Source: Hyparrhenia diplandra (lineage: Eukaryota; Streptophyta; Magnoliopsida; Poales; Poaceae). From it: 64,000 nt of DNA. Positions 47,256-58,643 of this stretch are shown here, piece after piece. A model generated the notes under the pieces. It saw only the letters and a program-made list of their open reading frames with translations, was not told the origin of the DNA and did not search any database. Position 1 is the stretch's first letter, and each line of letters begins with the position of its first letter. Position numbers and translations under genes: made by a program. Location of the stretch: assembly GCA_015847255.1 (NCBI GenBank), contig JADLZK010008428.1:62001-126000 (forward strand). The letters are read 5' to 3'.

Positions 47256-49900
47256 GACGTGGAGTCTTGGCGACGAGTCGATGACTGTCTGCTCTAGAGG
47301 GAGCTTGAAGGAGTCGACAAAAGGGATATTTCGGCGCGGGTAGGCGTGGGCTGGCTCGGGTAGCCCCCGTGATGTCGCGAGGTTGCGGGCGGAGGCCGCC
47401 TCGGCCACCAGCAGCAGGGGCACGCCTTGAGTGTTTGGCGAGGACTCAGCCTCCAGCTATTGTCCCTGTGGCGGTGCGTCCTAGTGGGTTTCCATGGCGG
47501 CCATCGCCGGTAGCGCAAACTCTGCCTGGACTAGGTTGGCCCAACAAGTCGGTCACGTCTTACCCCTCCGACGACGCCGGGGGGGGTGGATCATCGAAGG
47601 CCCCATGCAGCGTCGATGGGGCCGCCCCATACGTTGGCAACGGGACTGTGGTCGCAAACTACGCTGCCGCGTAGATCAGCCCAGTGAGCCTGAGCCAGGG
47701 TCTTTGGTTGCAGGAGCGGGCATCCCGCAAGAGGTGTGGTGTGGTCCACCGGGCTAGGAGCTCATCAAGCATTGGGTCCACCCTTGCAGGAGGCTCCGCA
47801 GCCACACGGTAGCTCACGATGATGTTGACCTGTAAGGACCTTGATGTCGAGAAGATGGCCTAGAGGGGGGTGTGAATAGGCCTACAAAAATTTCAGCTCA
47901 AACACACAAGTTAGGACTAAGGCCTGAACTATCTCCCTCGAGGCCGAGGAGTCCTATACGGCTCAAACTTGGTGAAGATGATGATGAGATACTCAGTTAC
48001 AATCCTGCAAAAGATCAGCTCGAGATCTTATTAGAAAGTCAAGCGGCACCGCCGCTTCAGAATACGGCACCGCCGCTCCAAGCTGAGAAAAAGGTTAGCC
48101 CACAGTTCAAAATCTACCCTTGAAATTTAGATCGGTTAAATTCCTTAGCTTCCTGGAAGGGTAGAGATTGCAGATCGAGTGCTAGAACAAGTAGATCGTG
48201 AGCCACAAAGTAGATCGACCTCAAACTCTAGAAACACCACAAATACAAATTTGAATGCAAGAATGTAAATGAAGCACAAGAGACACAGCGATTTTTTCCG
48301 TGGTTGGCGTCGCCACCAAGGCTGGCCTAAGTCCACGTTGTTGAGGTATCCACACAAGGATTGGCTTGCCACAAAGGCTTGCCCCGCCCTCGTTCTCAAG
48401 TCAAGAGAGTTAACTCTTGAGATGAGGAGTGTTTCCAATAGAAGTAGAGGGTGATAACAAACGTCCCGGAGCAGCCACAACAAGATGGAAGCTTCCGGGC
48501 GATGCCTAGCCGGCTAGGAGCAAAGCTCCAAGAGTAACAAACACAATCCACCGGCTTGAACACGAACCAAGTGCTCTTGGAGATGAAGAACAGGTTGGAG
48601 AGCTCTCCATTGCAGTTTGGAGTCTCAATCTCTCAAAGGATTGGAGAGGAATCAAAGAGAGAAGCTTGAGGGGCTCCAATGGTGAGTGAGGGAGATAGAG
48701 AGCAGCTCTGGTGGCACCTGGGAAGGGAATGGTCGAGGTAACCGTTGGAGGGGATGAGGGAGGTGTTAAATACCCCCTCAAGTCCCAACGGTCAGATTAT
48801 GAGCGGCAGTGCTGCACATAATCGAGCAGCGCTGCCGCTCCGAGCGGCACTGCCGCTCACTCCGAGCGGCACTGCCGCTCGAGCCAAAACATAGCAAGAA
48901 TGGAAAAGTGTTGAGCTAGCTGTCTTGGTTGAGGTATGAGGATGTATTGGTCAAAGATTGAGCACTTGGTTGCACATAAAAGCTTGTGCATTGTATCCCC
49001 CTTTATAGTACGGCTTTTCCTAAACTCAATTTCAGAACATAAAGGAATGTAAACCTTCTTTGAGCGTAGAGCCATCATCACTTGCAATTGGGGGCTGTTG
49101 CATATATATAACATCCTCAATCATCTTTGTCTCTTCTCTTTGAGCGAATATGTCTTGAGCACGTGACTTGAACCACTTCCATACATATGAGTTCATTTTC
49201 ATGGCTTCAAGTCACTTCCACTAATGATTTGATTCTCAACACAATATGACTCCTCATAGCTTGATTAGTTCCTCGACTAAATGCAAGTACTCCCTTCTTC
49301 ACCTTAGCCATGGTACCTCGGTCCCAAGCCGTCGCTTGCCCTTCACCTTCGCTTAGTACCTCGAAGCCCTTTCCTTGCTATCTTCACCTTATCAAGACAT
49401 ACTTAAGTCACATTACATTAAGCATCCATTGAATATCCATTTCTTCAATATTGTGATCCTTGCTTGAATATCTTCTAGATATGAATGTTGAAATCAATCA
49501 AGCTCTGGTTTGACTCACATAGAGACATATATGGATCAACATCAATATTGTCAAGCCAATTCACGATTCCTTATATCCTCTTTTATTTTGGCTTGACATT
49601 CCTAACACTCACTTCAATCTCTGTCTTTATACTTCTAGCTTGATCATATCAATGCAAAGTGATGTTTTAAATCTTTATCCATACAAGCAACTAATATAGA
49701 GAACATCTTATATCCGTTATGCATTGTCTCCTTTGTCATTTCACCTTTGCTTGATATATCTTCACTTATGCACTCTTTATTCAGTCTTTAATCCTTGATC
49801 AACACTAGTTCATTGTCCAACTCTTCTTGTTCATGCAAAGCAAGCCATCATAGAGACCAATCCACAACCATCAACTTATGTCTCATTTGCCATTTGTCAA
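47256..49900. other. LTR-retrotransposon-like non-coding sequence
   Basis: The signature GCCTAGAGGGGGGTGTGAAT at 47859-47878 and similar GACTAGAGGTGGG sequences at 57699 and 58358 are typical of panicoid LTR ends. A TTAAATA TATA-like site lies near 48764. No coding domain. Confidence 0.4.
48801..48885. repeat. Cluster of palindromic GAGCGGCA...TGCCGCTC units
   Basis: GAGCGGCACTGCCGCTC is itself a near-perfect inverted repeat. Two exact units lie at 48842-48858 and 48864-48880, and degenerate units lie at 48801-48840. Confidence 0.85.
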
Positions 49901-51950
49901 GTATGCTTGCTTGCACATGATACTATGATATCCCACAATTTAGAAGTCATTTCATTGATTCCATTTGCATTGTTGTCTTTTTGCTTGAACTAGACTGTTT
50001 CCATAATCTTTCAATCACAACAACAACATATAATTTGGCCTTTGCTTCAACACTATGTGGAATACCATCAAGTTTGCTTTCTTGTTGAACCTTGGATATA
50101 CTCACCAATACACAATCCACAAGTATATGCAATAGACTCAATTTTCTGTTCAACACTTGGCAAACTTATTAGACCTTTAATTATGTTGTCACTCAATTCA
50201 CCAAAACCCACTAAAGGGCTAGATGCACTTTCATGACCTTCTTCAGAGGTTTGGCACCTCTCGCCATCTGTAGCATTGTCGATGTCGATAGGACCGGTCA
50301 GAGAATCTGTCCGACGAAGATAGGGAGTCGCTATCGGCGTGGACGCCCCAAGGGCTCGTGGACACGCCACGGTTGTCGACGTCGTGGTGATCATCGGCGA
50401 GTAGGCGCAGGCGTGGCTCCTACGCATGGATTGCGGAGGGGCGCGGGGTGGGCGTCGATGTTGATGCTTGCGGTTCATCGCCCGGTGCCTCGTGTTGAGG
50501 CAGAAGAGGCGCGGGACGGGAAGAGCCAGCGGTGTCGATGTGATCCCCGACCGCACAATTGAAGCATAGGCCGCTGGCGATGAGGGTGAGGCAAGGCGTG
50601 GTGGCACCCATGCCTACACCTCTGAACAAGAGTGAAGCCATCAGTGTCGACAGGGGTGGAAAGAACACGAACCGGCGGTGGAGGAGGAGCTGGCTCACGA
50701 TGGCGACGATACAATGGGTCCCAAAGGTGGCGGTCTCGATGGTCGTAACTTAGGCGTCGGAAAGTAGAGACATGCGTGATCGGGTCTGTCGGCTAGCCTA
50801 CAGGAGTGGCACCCTGACAACTGAAGGCGCAGGGGGTCATCGACGCCACCTGGTCTTGGTAGCGGCGGCAAGCCGGCACTGCTCTCCCGCCTCCCGCGGT
50901 GATCGGCCGGTTGTGGTGACGAGGGCGGCGGCGACGCTTGTAACTGGTCCCGATGGTGTCTCGCCGGCGACGCCAACGACGCGGTTCCGGCGCAAAAGCC
51001 GTTGCGGCGGCCGGTGGCGCGTTTCTCGTCCTCATCTTGGCGTCGAAGACGGCAGCAACGCAGCGCGTGGGGCGAGGTCGCATGGTCGCCATGCATCGCA
51101 ACGCCTCCCCTGAAGTGGAGCCCGACGAATCTGGCGCGAAGGCATGGCTCGCCCTGCAGGTAGCACGGTTTAGGCCCCGGCTGGTGAACCGTCGGCGCAG
51201 AGGAGGTGCGGGCGCAGCGGAGGCCAACGGTGAATGCCGCGCCACCGGAGGCTATTCGCCGAGGTTGTGGTCATGAACTTGGAGCAATCCGTGACGAGCC
51301 GTCCTCCCAACACCGCTCCCGGGACCTCCCCGTAGAGTAGGGGGAGAAGGGTGGGGCCGCAGGGGAGAGCCTACCCCGACGCCGGATGGGTGGGGGTGGC
51401 CGCCACGTCCACACCACCGCCTGCTACTCCACCGGGCGACCGGCGTCTACCAACGGCAGCTCGAAGCCCACCAGCTCCGGCGCTCCGGTGGTGTTGGCAT
51501 GGAGAGGCCAACAAGCGGGCGATCGCCGTTGCTCGCGCGGCAACCCGAGCGCGCCGACATCAACAGGAGCGAGGAGGAGGTCGAGTTGGTCCCCCGGGAG
51601 GCCGTGGGCAAAGTGGCATCCGGCACCGAGAGAAGGATGGGGCTGAGGGTGTGTCGGCCTCCCAAGGGAGGCAAACGCCGTCCTCAACGTGAGGAGGCGG
51701 CAGAAGCTGTCCGCAGCACAATGGATCGATAGATCGGAGGGAGGGGAGCTCGGATCTGGAGTTGGGAGGTGGAGGCTTCTTTTTGACGGGTGGCACGCCA
51801 GAGCGGGGCAGGCGGCGGCGGCACGTGTTGAGGAGGACGGGTCTGAGGGTGTTGTGGGTCCATCGGACTACGGTGTCGTCGGGGGTTTTTATCGGGGCCA
51901 ATCGTGGAAAGCCTTATGGCTTGTATCTAGCAAGACCTGCTGTGCCAAAT
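49901..51950. other. GC-rich region with overlapping frames, unassigned
   Basis: From about 50240 the base composition becomes GC-rich and frames of 80-180 codons occur in all six readings, which is expected from composition alone. No domain is recognised. Retroelement leader/gag sequence is the likeliest origin. Confidence 0.3.
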
Positions 51951-53494
51951 CGTAGATCAGCCATGGCGATACACCACTCAAGCTTTTGTCTGCTGCATCA
52001 AGAGAAGAGCAAAAATATAATCAAAGAAAGCAGAACACGAGAAGATCTGTGTTGCATTGCCTGTACGTGAGTGGTCTGATCTATCTTGTTAAAGTGGCCG
52101 ACCGACATGAAGATCTGTGGTAGACCCAGCTCGCTTTTGAGCGCCAGTGCAGCGGAACACTACGGTACCACTGTCCACTGATGGTAAAAGGTATAACATG
52201 CATGCAGTAATAGATGCATCAGGTTCACACTCTGGCGGCCGGCCGATCGTGGACGGCGACGACATGATGTGACAAGTCAGCGAGGCAGAAGAAAGGGATC
52301 GAAGCAACACAGACAAGAACAGTGCTTTCTTGGTATCCATCGATCGAAATAGTAAGCAAAATAGTAAGTAGCCACACACTCCAACGTAAAATATATGGAC
52401 CTACCTTCCTGCCTGTTCACTCGTCAACTCATTTTTGACTTGTTATTATATTATTAGCAGCTTAATTAACTGGAAACAAGGATCTTAAAGTTGACCCGCG
52501 CAAATAGCTCAGTTGGTTATTTCTTTTTTTGTTCATTGTAACCATTAAGGTTTCTTTTTTACTCCAAAACAATTAACTATATCCACTTGCACCAATTCTA
52601 TATATATAGCTACCATCGACCAATTCCTTAGCTTAAATGTCTCTCTTCTTGTGGCTGTGCAACTTGTGATCATGATTGTTTTCAGTTTGTGACCACCTTC
52701 TGGCGAAGAAAAAAAATTCCACTATAGTTGTTTGCCAGCTTCTCACATATGTGTGTACCAAGGAATTGATTGATCACTATACAGTACGTTGTAATATATC
52801 GAAACAGGATATACTTTTCATGATTTTGTCATAATCTTGACCGATGACTGAGCCTGTGTTTCATCTCCTTGTTCATCAGCACACTCGATCATTGTATCTC
52901 CTTCATCGATGTTAATGGTGATGCTAGAAAAAACTTATGAAAATTGAGGAGTGGATGACGCAGGGTTTTAGGGCTACGACGAAAGAACAGTTCGAAATAC
53001 TCCCCTGTATTGCATGCGTGCTGTGTCTCTTCCTCCCTGAATCCGGCCTGATGGGGCATCTCTCTGCGGCCTCTGCCTGCACTGCATACTACTGCTACTG
53101 CGATTGCTTTGCATGCATGCAACCATGTCTTCTGTTCAGATGGAACTGGCCAACACCATCTGTGTGGATCCATTCTTTTGTTGCTGTTGTTGCTAGCTTA
53201 CTTTCCCCGGCCGGCCGGCCTTTAATTTTGCTTGCCTACAACATCTCTTTCACCCAAGGAAGGAAACAAGTCTTTTTCATCATATATATATACAGGGGAT
53301 GTTTTAGTTTAGTGCCATAGTTTCCCACGCCATAGTGTGTCAGGCCATGCCGTCTTGTGGGGCAGAGGCAGGCGTAGCGTGGCGGAGGCGGGAGAAAACT
53401 TTACCACAGTTGCCACAACTTTACCACAGAAGAAGAAGGGAAGCAGCAAGAAAACGACAGAGGCGAGAAGTTGTGGCAACATAAGGTGAGATGA

Positions 53495-54360
53495 GGGCCT
53501 GTTTGGAACACAGGAATGCAAAACAGAGGAAAGAAAAAAACGCAGGAATAGAGTTGAGCGAAAAGTGAAAAACTACAGGATTTCAAAATGCATGAATAAA
53601 TACTTTGAGGTGTTTGGATTGCGGGAATTGATAACTGAGAATCACAAAACAGGTAAAGGATAAAAAGTCACTATGAGTGGTTAATAAGGGTAGATTAGTT
53701 GCATAATTTGCATGTGGGGCCATTGGTCCATGAACTGGACCTATATATGCGTATTGCATTTGCACACGTATGTTTCGGTGGGACCAAACACACTCGTTTT
53801 CATCCACTCGTTCCTCCTGCCAAACACAGTCGTCGTTCTCATCCACTCATTCTTCCTGCGTCTTGCTCGGGTGAGGCCATTGTGGGCGGCCATGAGCGGG
53901 GCTTGGCGGCGCTGCTTGGGAGGCCATGAGCAGCAGCCGTACTTGGAGCACAGCAGCGGCAGCAGATGGGAGGCCATGAACGGGGCCGGGCGGCGCTGCT
54001 TAGGACGGAGCAGCGAACAGAGTGGGCGGGACGCGGGCAGCACGCCCTGGTGCGTAGCCGTGGCATGGTGGCCGGGCATGGGAGGCTAGGCGGATTCGGC
54101 AGCCGCGTCGTCCAGTCCACATGACGTGCTACGTTTCTCTCTTCTCGTCGTGTTTTTCCTCGGGCAAGTGCGAAGGAAAAAGAAACAAGAGCTCGAAAGT
54201 GGATGGTTTTTTTCCCCGTGAAACATACGTGAAGCTCGTTGCCGTTCCTCCGGAAAGGAAACTACGAATCCTGTGTTCCAAACGCACTCACAGGCTTTTT
54301 TTCCTATAGGATTGTAAACCTCCAAAATTCCCATGAAAAACCTCCAATCCAAACAGGCCC
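53495..54360. mobile_element. TIR transposon (GGGCCTGTTTGGA ends), 866 bp
   Basis: The terminal 13 bases are exact inverted repeats (GGGCCTGTTTGGA). The trinucleotide TGA flanks both sides (53492-53494 and 54361-54363). The interior includes a GC-rich stretch with repeated GGGAGGCCATGA and no transposase. It interrupts duplicated block B. Confidence 0.85.
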
Positions 54361-54465
54361 TGAATACCAAACAGCTGCCTCAGGTGATGTAGATTTAGCG
54401 TGGCATCATGTGGGCACAGACGAATCAGCCTTATAGTATCGGATTATCTCATGCATGCATGTAAG

Positions 54466-54716
54466 GGCCTCGTTTAGTTCGCAAGTTTTTGCAACTCGAT
54501 GAATAGTAACTCGTTCATTTGTATTTGGTAAATATTGTCCAATCATTGACTAACTAGGCTCAAAAGATTCGTCTCGTGATTTTACGATTAAATCGTGCAA
54601 TTAGTCTTTTTTTACTTACATTTACCGCTCCGTGCTCTCGTGCATGTGTTCAAAAATTGACGTGAGGAAGCGAGAGTGAAAAAAACTTAGAACTTGAGAT
54701 GTAACTAAACAAGACC
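54466..54716. mobile_element. MITE (GGCCTCGTTTAGTT ends), 251 bp
   Basis: The left end GGCCTCGTTTAGTT and the reverse complement of the right end GGTCTTGTTTAGTT match at 12 of 14 positions. AAG flanks both sides (54463-54465 and 54717-54719). A common grass MITE type with an interior TTTTACGATTAAATCG stem. Confidence 0.8.
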
Positions 54717-55170
54717 AAGGAATATATATATGCATGAAATAGAAAAGAAGAACAACCTAAGGTGGGCGCGCTGTGCTGCAGTGCCGGTAGCTGCCTGTAA
54801 TGACTGTTTCTCCCGTGAGGCACAGCACAGGCACATCACAGGACTGGAGCGCCGTCGTCGATCACGATGCAATCGAGATTGTGACAAATCTGATTGAGCA
54901 ACGCAATGCAAGCTTCGTAACAGTAGCTGTCTGTACCTTTATTTGAAAGCCTGCAAGGACCTGCAGGTCGACGGCTGCGCATGCATGCACACTCCCGACC
55001 ACCATGGCCGCCGCTTCACGCGCGCAGCAGCGGCGCATGCATGCGCTCCGAGGAGAAGAAGATAGCTCAGCTGCTCCGATCCCAGCTTTATCGATCCGCG
55101 CGGGGACCGACCGCCTTCCTTGTTTGATTTCAGAAACAAGTATTCGGTAGCTTCACAGTTCGCCATTGGT

Positions 55171-55633
55171 GGCCCCTGCCCCTCCTGCAATGACACCAAG
55201 TGACCATCAGATCCCCCGAAAAGGAGCAAATGTGAGGATCATGCACAGTAACCTTTTAACTTTTTTTTTTTTTTTTTCAATTCAAAGTACAAACTCGATC
55301 AATTAATTAGCTATTTGGAGTGGGTCTCCAGTCATATTGTAACATGATATATATCTAAATCACACTTTCACGTTAATGCATTTGTATATATAAGAGCGGA
55401 ATATATGCTTAATTAGGATCTGATGAGTTGTCATCGGTCAATGTCGACCTCGGGCTCGGTACCGTGCTCAATGTCTGTCTCAGGTTCACACCTTCTGTCC
55501 ACTCCTATATGTTACTGAAATTCTTCTAAATTATAAATGCCATCGTCTCAATCTCACTCAAGATGAAGCAAGGAGATGATGAGTAAGCTCAGCTCTAGGG
55601 GATGTCAAGAGGTTCAAATGGCCAGGAGAGAAG
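55171..55633. other. Spacer left of the large CACTA element
   Basis: Contains a T-tract (55260-55277). No gene is seen. Confidence 0.35.
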
Positions 55634-55956
55634 CACTACAGGAATCCACGCTTTGCCGTGAGTGCTCGCCGCACCGCAAAAGCCCCCTTTACACTCGGCA
55701 AAGGCTTTGCCGAGTGCCGCACTCGGCAAAGTGCACTCGGCAAAGAAATCGTCGGAAAGCATTCTTTTTGCCGAGTGCCGTAAAAAACACTCGACAAAGA
55801 AAAACACTCAAAGCAAAGATAAAAGTCGAAAAAAAAACCAAAAAAATAAATAGAAAAGAAAAAAAAAAAATTTTGAGAGGCCCCCACCGACCGCCTACCA
55901 CTTGCTCTCAACCATGGTCTTTTTCCAAGTTTTTTCGACACTTTTTTTCACACTTT

Positions 55957-56026
55957 GCGGCGAGTGGGATTCGAACCCACAACCTCCCCTCTCGGCGTGT
56001 CGCCTTACCACTACACTACAACCGTC
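55957..56026 (-). other. tRNA-like sequence inside the CACTA element
   Basis: On the minus strand there is an A-box TAGTGTAGTGG and a perfect B-box GGTTCGAATCC with a paired T-stem (GTGGG/CCCAC). The acceptor stem pairs only in part and no good anticodon stem forms, so it is a tRNA-derived relic, not a working tRNA gene. Confidence 0.6.
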
Positions 56027-56074
56027 ACTTGTGTCTAGATTCCATATTAGCTCCTCATATATTATACTAAATCA

Positions 56075-56434
56075 GAAATTCGAATTTTTCAAACGACCTC
56101 GGATGCAAAACTTCCTAAATAAAAATTGTAGACCTTGAAAAGTTGTGAAACTTTGTAGTTGACAACTTTTTGATTTAAAATCGTTTAGGTCCCGAAAAAC
56201 TGGTTTGAAAAACAGGATTTGCCGAGTGCCTAAAAAAAGACTTTCGGCAAAAGAGCCTCTTTTGCCGAGTGTAAAAAACACTCGGCAAACAAAGTTTTTC
56301 AAACCAGTTTTGAGGCCCCAAACGAGCTTAAATAAAAAAGTTGTCAACTACAAAGTTTCATAACTTTTTGAGATCTACACTTTTCATTTAGGAAGTTTTT
56401 CCATTCGAGGTCATTTGAAAAATTCGAATTTTAA
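56075..56434. repeat. Long inverted repeat within the CACTA element
   Basis: The left arm 56075-56216 and right arm 56291-56434 are reverse complements with scattered mismatches (shared AAATTCGAATTTTTCAAA, ACTTCCTAAAT, GAAACTTTGTAGTTGACAAC, ACTGGTTTGAAAAAC). The loop 56217-56290 holds TTTGCCGAGTG repeats. A partial third copy in direct orientation lies at about 56705-56795. Confidence 0.85.
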
Positions 56435-57071
56435 ATTTGAGAACGCTTTAGACCTAGTTTTGCATGATAAGATGAATTGAAATCAAAAAGTTTTTTGTAC
56501 TATAAAGATTCATATCTTTTGGAGACTTACAAAGTTTACTTTGGTCATTTATTTATTTGACAAAATAAATGTTACTAACATTGTTCGTAAATCTTATTAA
56601 TCTCTCTTCTAGTTGTAGGAAACTATGAAAGGACATGAAAGAGATGTAAGTTTTATGAACAACGTTATTGATGCTTTGTCAAATGAAGAAATGACCAAAA
56701 TAAACTTGTAGAGCTTGAGAAGTTATGAAACTTTGTAATTGAAAACTTTTTTTTTATTTAAGCTCGTTTAGGGCCTCAAAAACTGATTTAAAAACATCTT
56801 TTCTTGGAAGTGTCAAAAGACACTCGGCAAAGAGCCTCTTTGCCGAGTGCCTTTTTTTTTTGGCGAGTGTTTTTATTTGACACTCGGCAAAGAAGATCTT
56901 TTGCCGAGTGTTTTTCTTTGCCAAGTTTTTATTTGGCACTCGGCAAATAGGCTCTTTGTCGAGTGCGACATTTTGCTCTCGGCAAATATTTTTGCACTTT
57001 CGGCAAAGAAGCGGATTCTTGTAGTGAAGCCGACCATCCGAGCCAAGAGCTCACTAGTTAGCCACGAGTTC

Positions 57072-58392
57072 ATCACATCGGACGCTTGGGTCAGGTGCAT
57101 CCGACGCGCTGCTGCAGTGTTCGATGCTCCAAATCATGCCATGTGTCACGAAATTCCATGAGATCCGCATGATCCCAATGGTCGAATCTAGATCCGCACA
57201 AAAGTTAATGTTGCGTCGGACGCGCCGATGCACTGTTAGGAGCCTAAGCTGCGCCAGCCGTTAAGTCCGCATCGTGACGCACCTAGGCATCACATCGGAC
57301 GCACTAGAGTCGGCCGTCCGATGCGAGTCCAAGAAGGTCCAGAAATGGATTTTTACGCATTGGACGTGTCAGACGCCTAGCATCGGATGCACCGATACAA
57401 CTCATGTGAATACTGCTAGAAAGGCCAAGTCTCGCATGAATTTTAGCACACACATCAGACACGTCTGATGACATCAACTCTAAGAACGGGCGCAACGGTC
57501 GTTGTGACACACTCATCAGTAGCGCCAGAAAAGCTAGGCGCTCACCTCGGACGCATGGGCTGCGTGCAATAATCCGAGCTACACCTTTGCGCCAAACAAC
57601 CAAGTGACTAAGACGCACGCACGGACCCAGAGTCCGATGCAACGTCCGATGACTATAAAGTGCCTCTTTCACAACCTTTTTTTGAAGGGTTGAGATGGGG
57701 ACTAGAGGTGGGGTGAATAATCCTTTCTAAAAATGTCACATCGTGACGCTTGGGTGGGGGCGATCGGACGCGTGGCTGCGAGTGTTCGATGCTCCAAATC
57801 ATGCCATGTGTCATGAAATTCCATGAGATCTGTATGATCCCAATGGTCGAATCTAGATCCGCACAAAGTTAATGTTGCATCGGACACGCCGATGCACTAT
57901 TAGAGCCTAAGTTGCGCCAGCCGTTAAGTCTGCATCAGATGCACCTAGGCATCACATCGGACGCACTAGAGTCAGCATCCGATGCGAGTCCACTAAGGTC
58001 CGTAAATGGATTTTCTTCGCATTGGACGTGTCGGATGCCTAGCATCGGATGCACCGATACAACTCCTCATGTGAAAACCGCTAGAAAGACCAAGTCTCGC
58101 ATGAATTTCAAAGACACACATCAGACACATCTGATGACATCAACGCTAAGAACGGGCACATCGGCCGTTGTGACGCACTCATCAGTAGCGCCAGAAAAGC
58201 TAGACGCTCACCTCGGACGCATGGGCTGTGTGCAATAATCCCAGCTGCACCTTTGCGCCAAACAACCAAGTGACTAAGACGCACGGACCCAGAGTCCGAT
58301 GCAACGTCCGATGACTATAAAGTGCCTCTTTCACAACCTTTTTGAAGGGTTGAGATGGAGACTAGAGGTGGGATGAATAGTCCTTTCTAATA
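57072..58392. repeat. Tandem duplication, unit about 660 bp (LTR-like)
   Basis: Copy 1 (about 57072-57735) and copy 2 (about 57736-58392) share long blocks such as GTTCGATGCTCCAAATCATG, ATGATCCCAATGGTCGAATC and GACTATAAAGTGCCTCTTTC. Each ends with GACTAGAGGTGGG(G/A)TGAATA. The TATAAAG and the ending motif suggest two LTR-related copies side by side. Confidence 0.85.
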
Positions 58393-58643
58393 ACTAACTG
58401 TGATGGCTAACCGAATACAATGCAGAATTAAAACTATTCGCTTAGCCAAGACTTCACCCCTCTAGCTATGACTCTAAATCACCTCACAAAAGATCTTACA
58501 CAAGATAAATGAGGTGACAAGCCTAGCTTGAGCTCCTAACCAATTCTATTGCAAGGTCACACAAACCTATGCACTAGTACTTCAATCAATGGTGAGCTCC
58601 TACACAATTCTAATGAGCAAAAGCACAAAGTATAACTAAGCTC

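Larger units (their letters stand above)
52101..55170. repeat. Non-coding duplicated block, copy B
   Basis: Collinear partner of 31616-33561, expanded by two transposons (53495-54360 and 54466-54716) absent from copy A. The block order and orientation match copy A. Conserved features include the GGGGCATCTCTCTGC segment (53051-), a GGCCGGCCGGCC run (53209-53220), and GCATGCATGCGCTCCGAGGA near 55035. Confidence 0.75.
55634..57026. mobile_element. Non-autonomous CACTA (En/Spm) transposon, 1393 bp
   Basis: Ends CACTACAGGAATCC and (reverse complement) CACTACAAGAATCC match at 13 of 14 positions. The target duplication AAG lies at 55631-55633 and 57027-57029. Many TTTGCCGAGTG / CACTCGGCAAA copies crowd both subterminal regions (55650-55800, 56815-57005) and also the centre (56218-56290). 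No transposase. It carries a tRNA-like sequence and a long internal inverted repeat. Confidence 0.93.

Noticed and set aside
48801..48885. CRISPR-like array
   Set aside because: Units are palindromic and nearly contiguous without unique spacers, and the context is a plant nuclear genome.
50068..51901. Several long overlapping frames on both strands
   Set aside because: All six frames are open to similar extents, which GC content explains; no conserved motif.
55957..56026. Functional tRNA gene
   Set aside because: The acceptor stem has mismatches and no anticodon stem forms, despite good A- and B-boxes.
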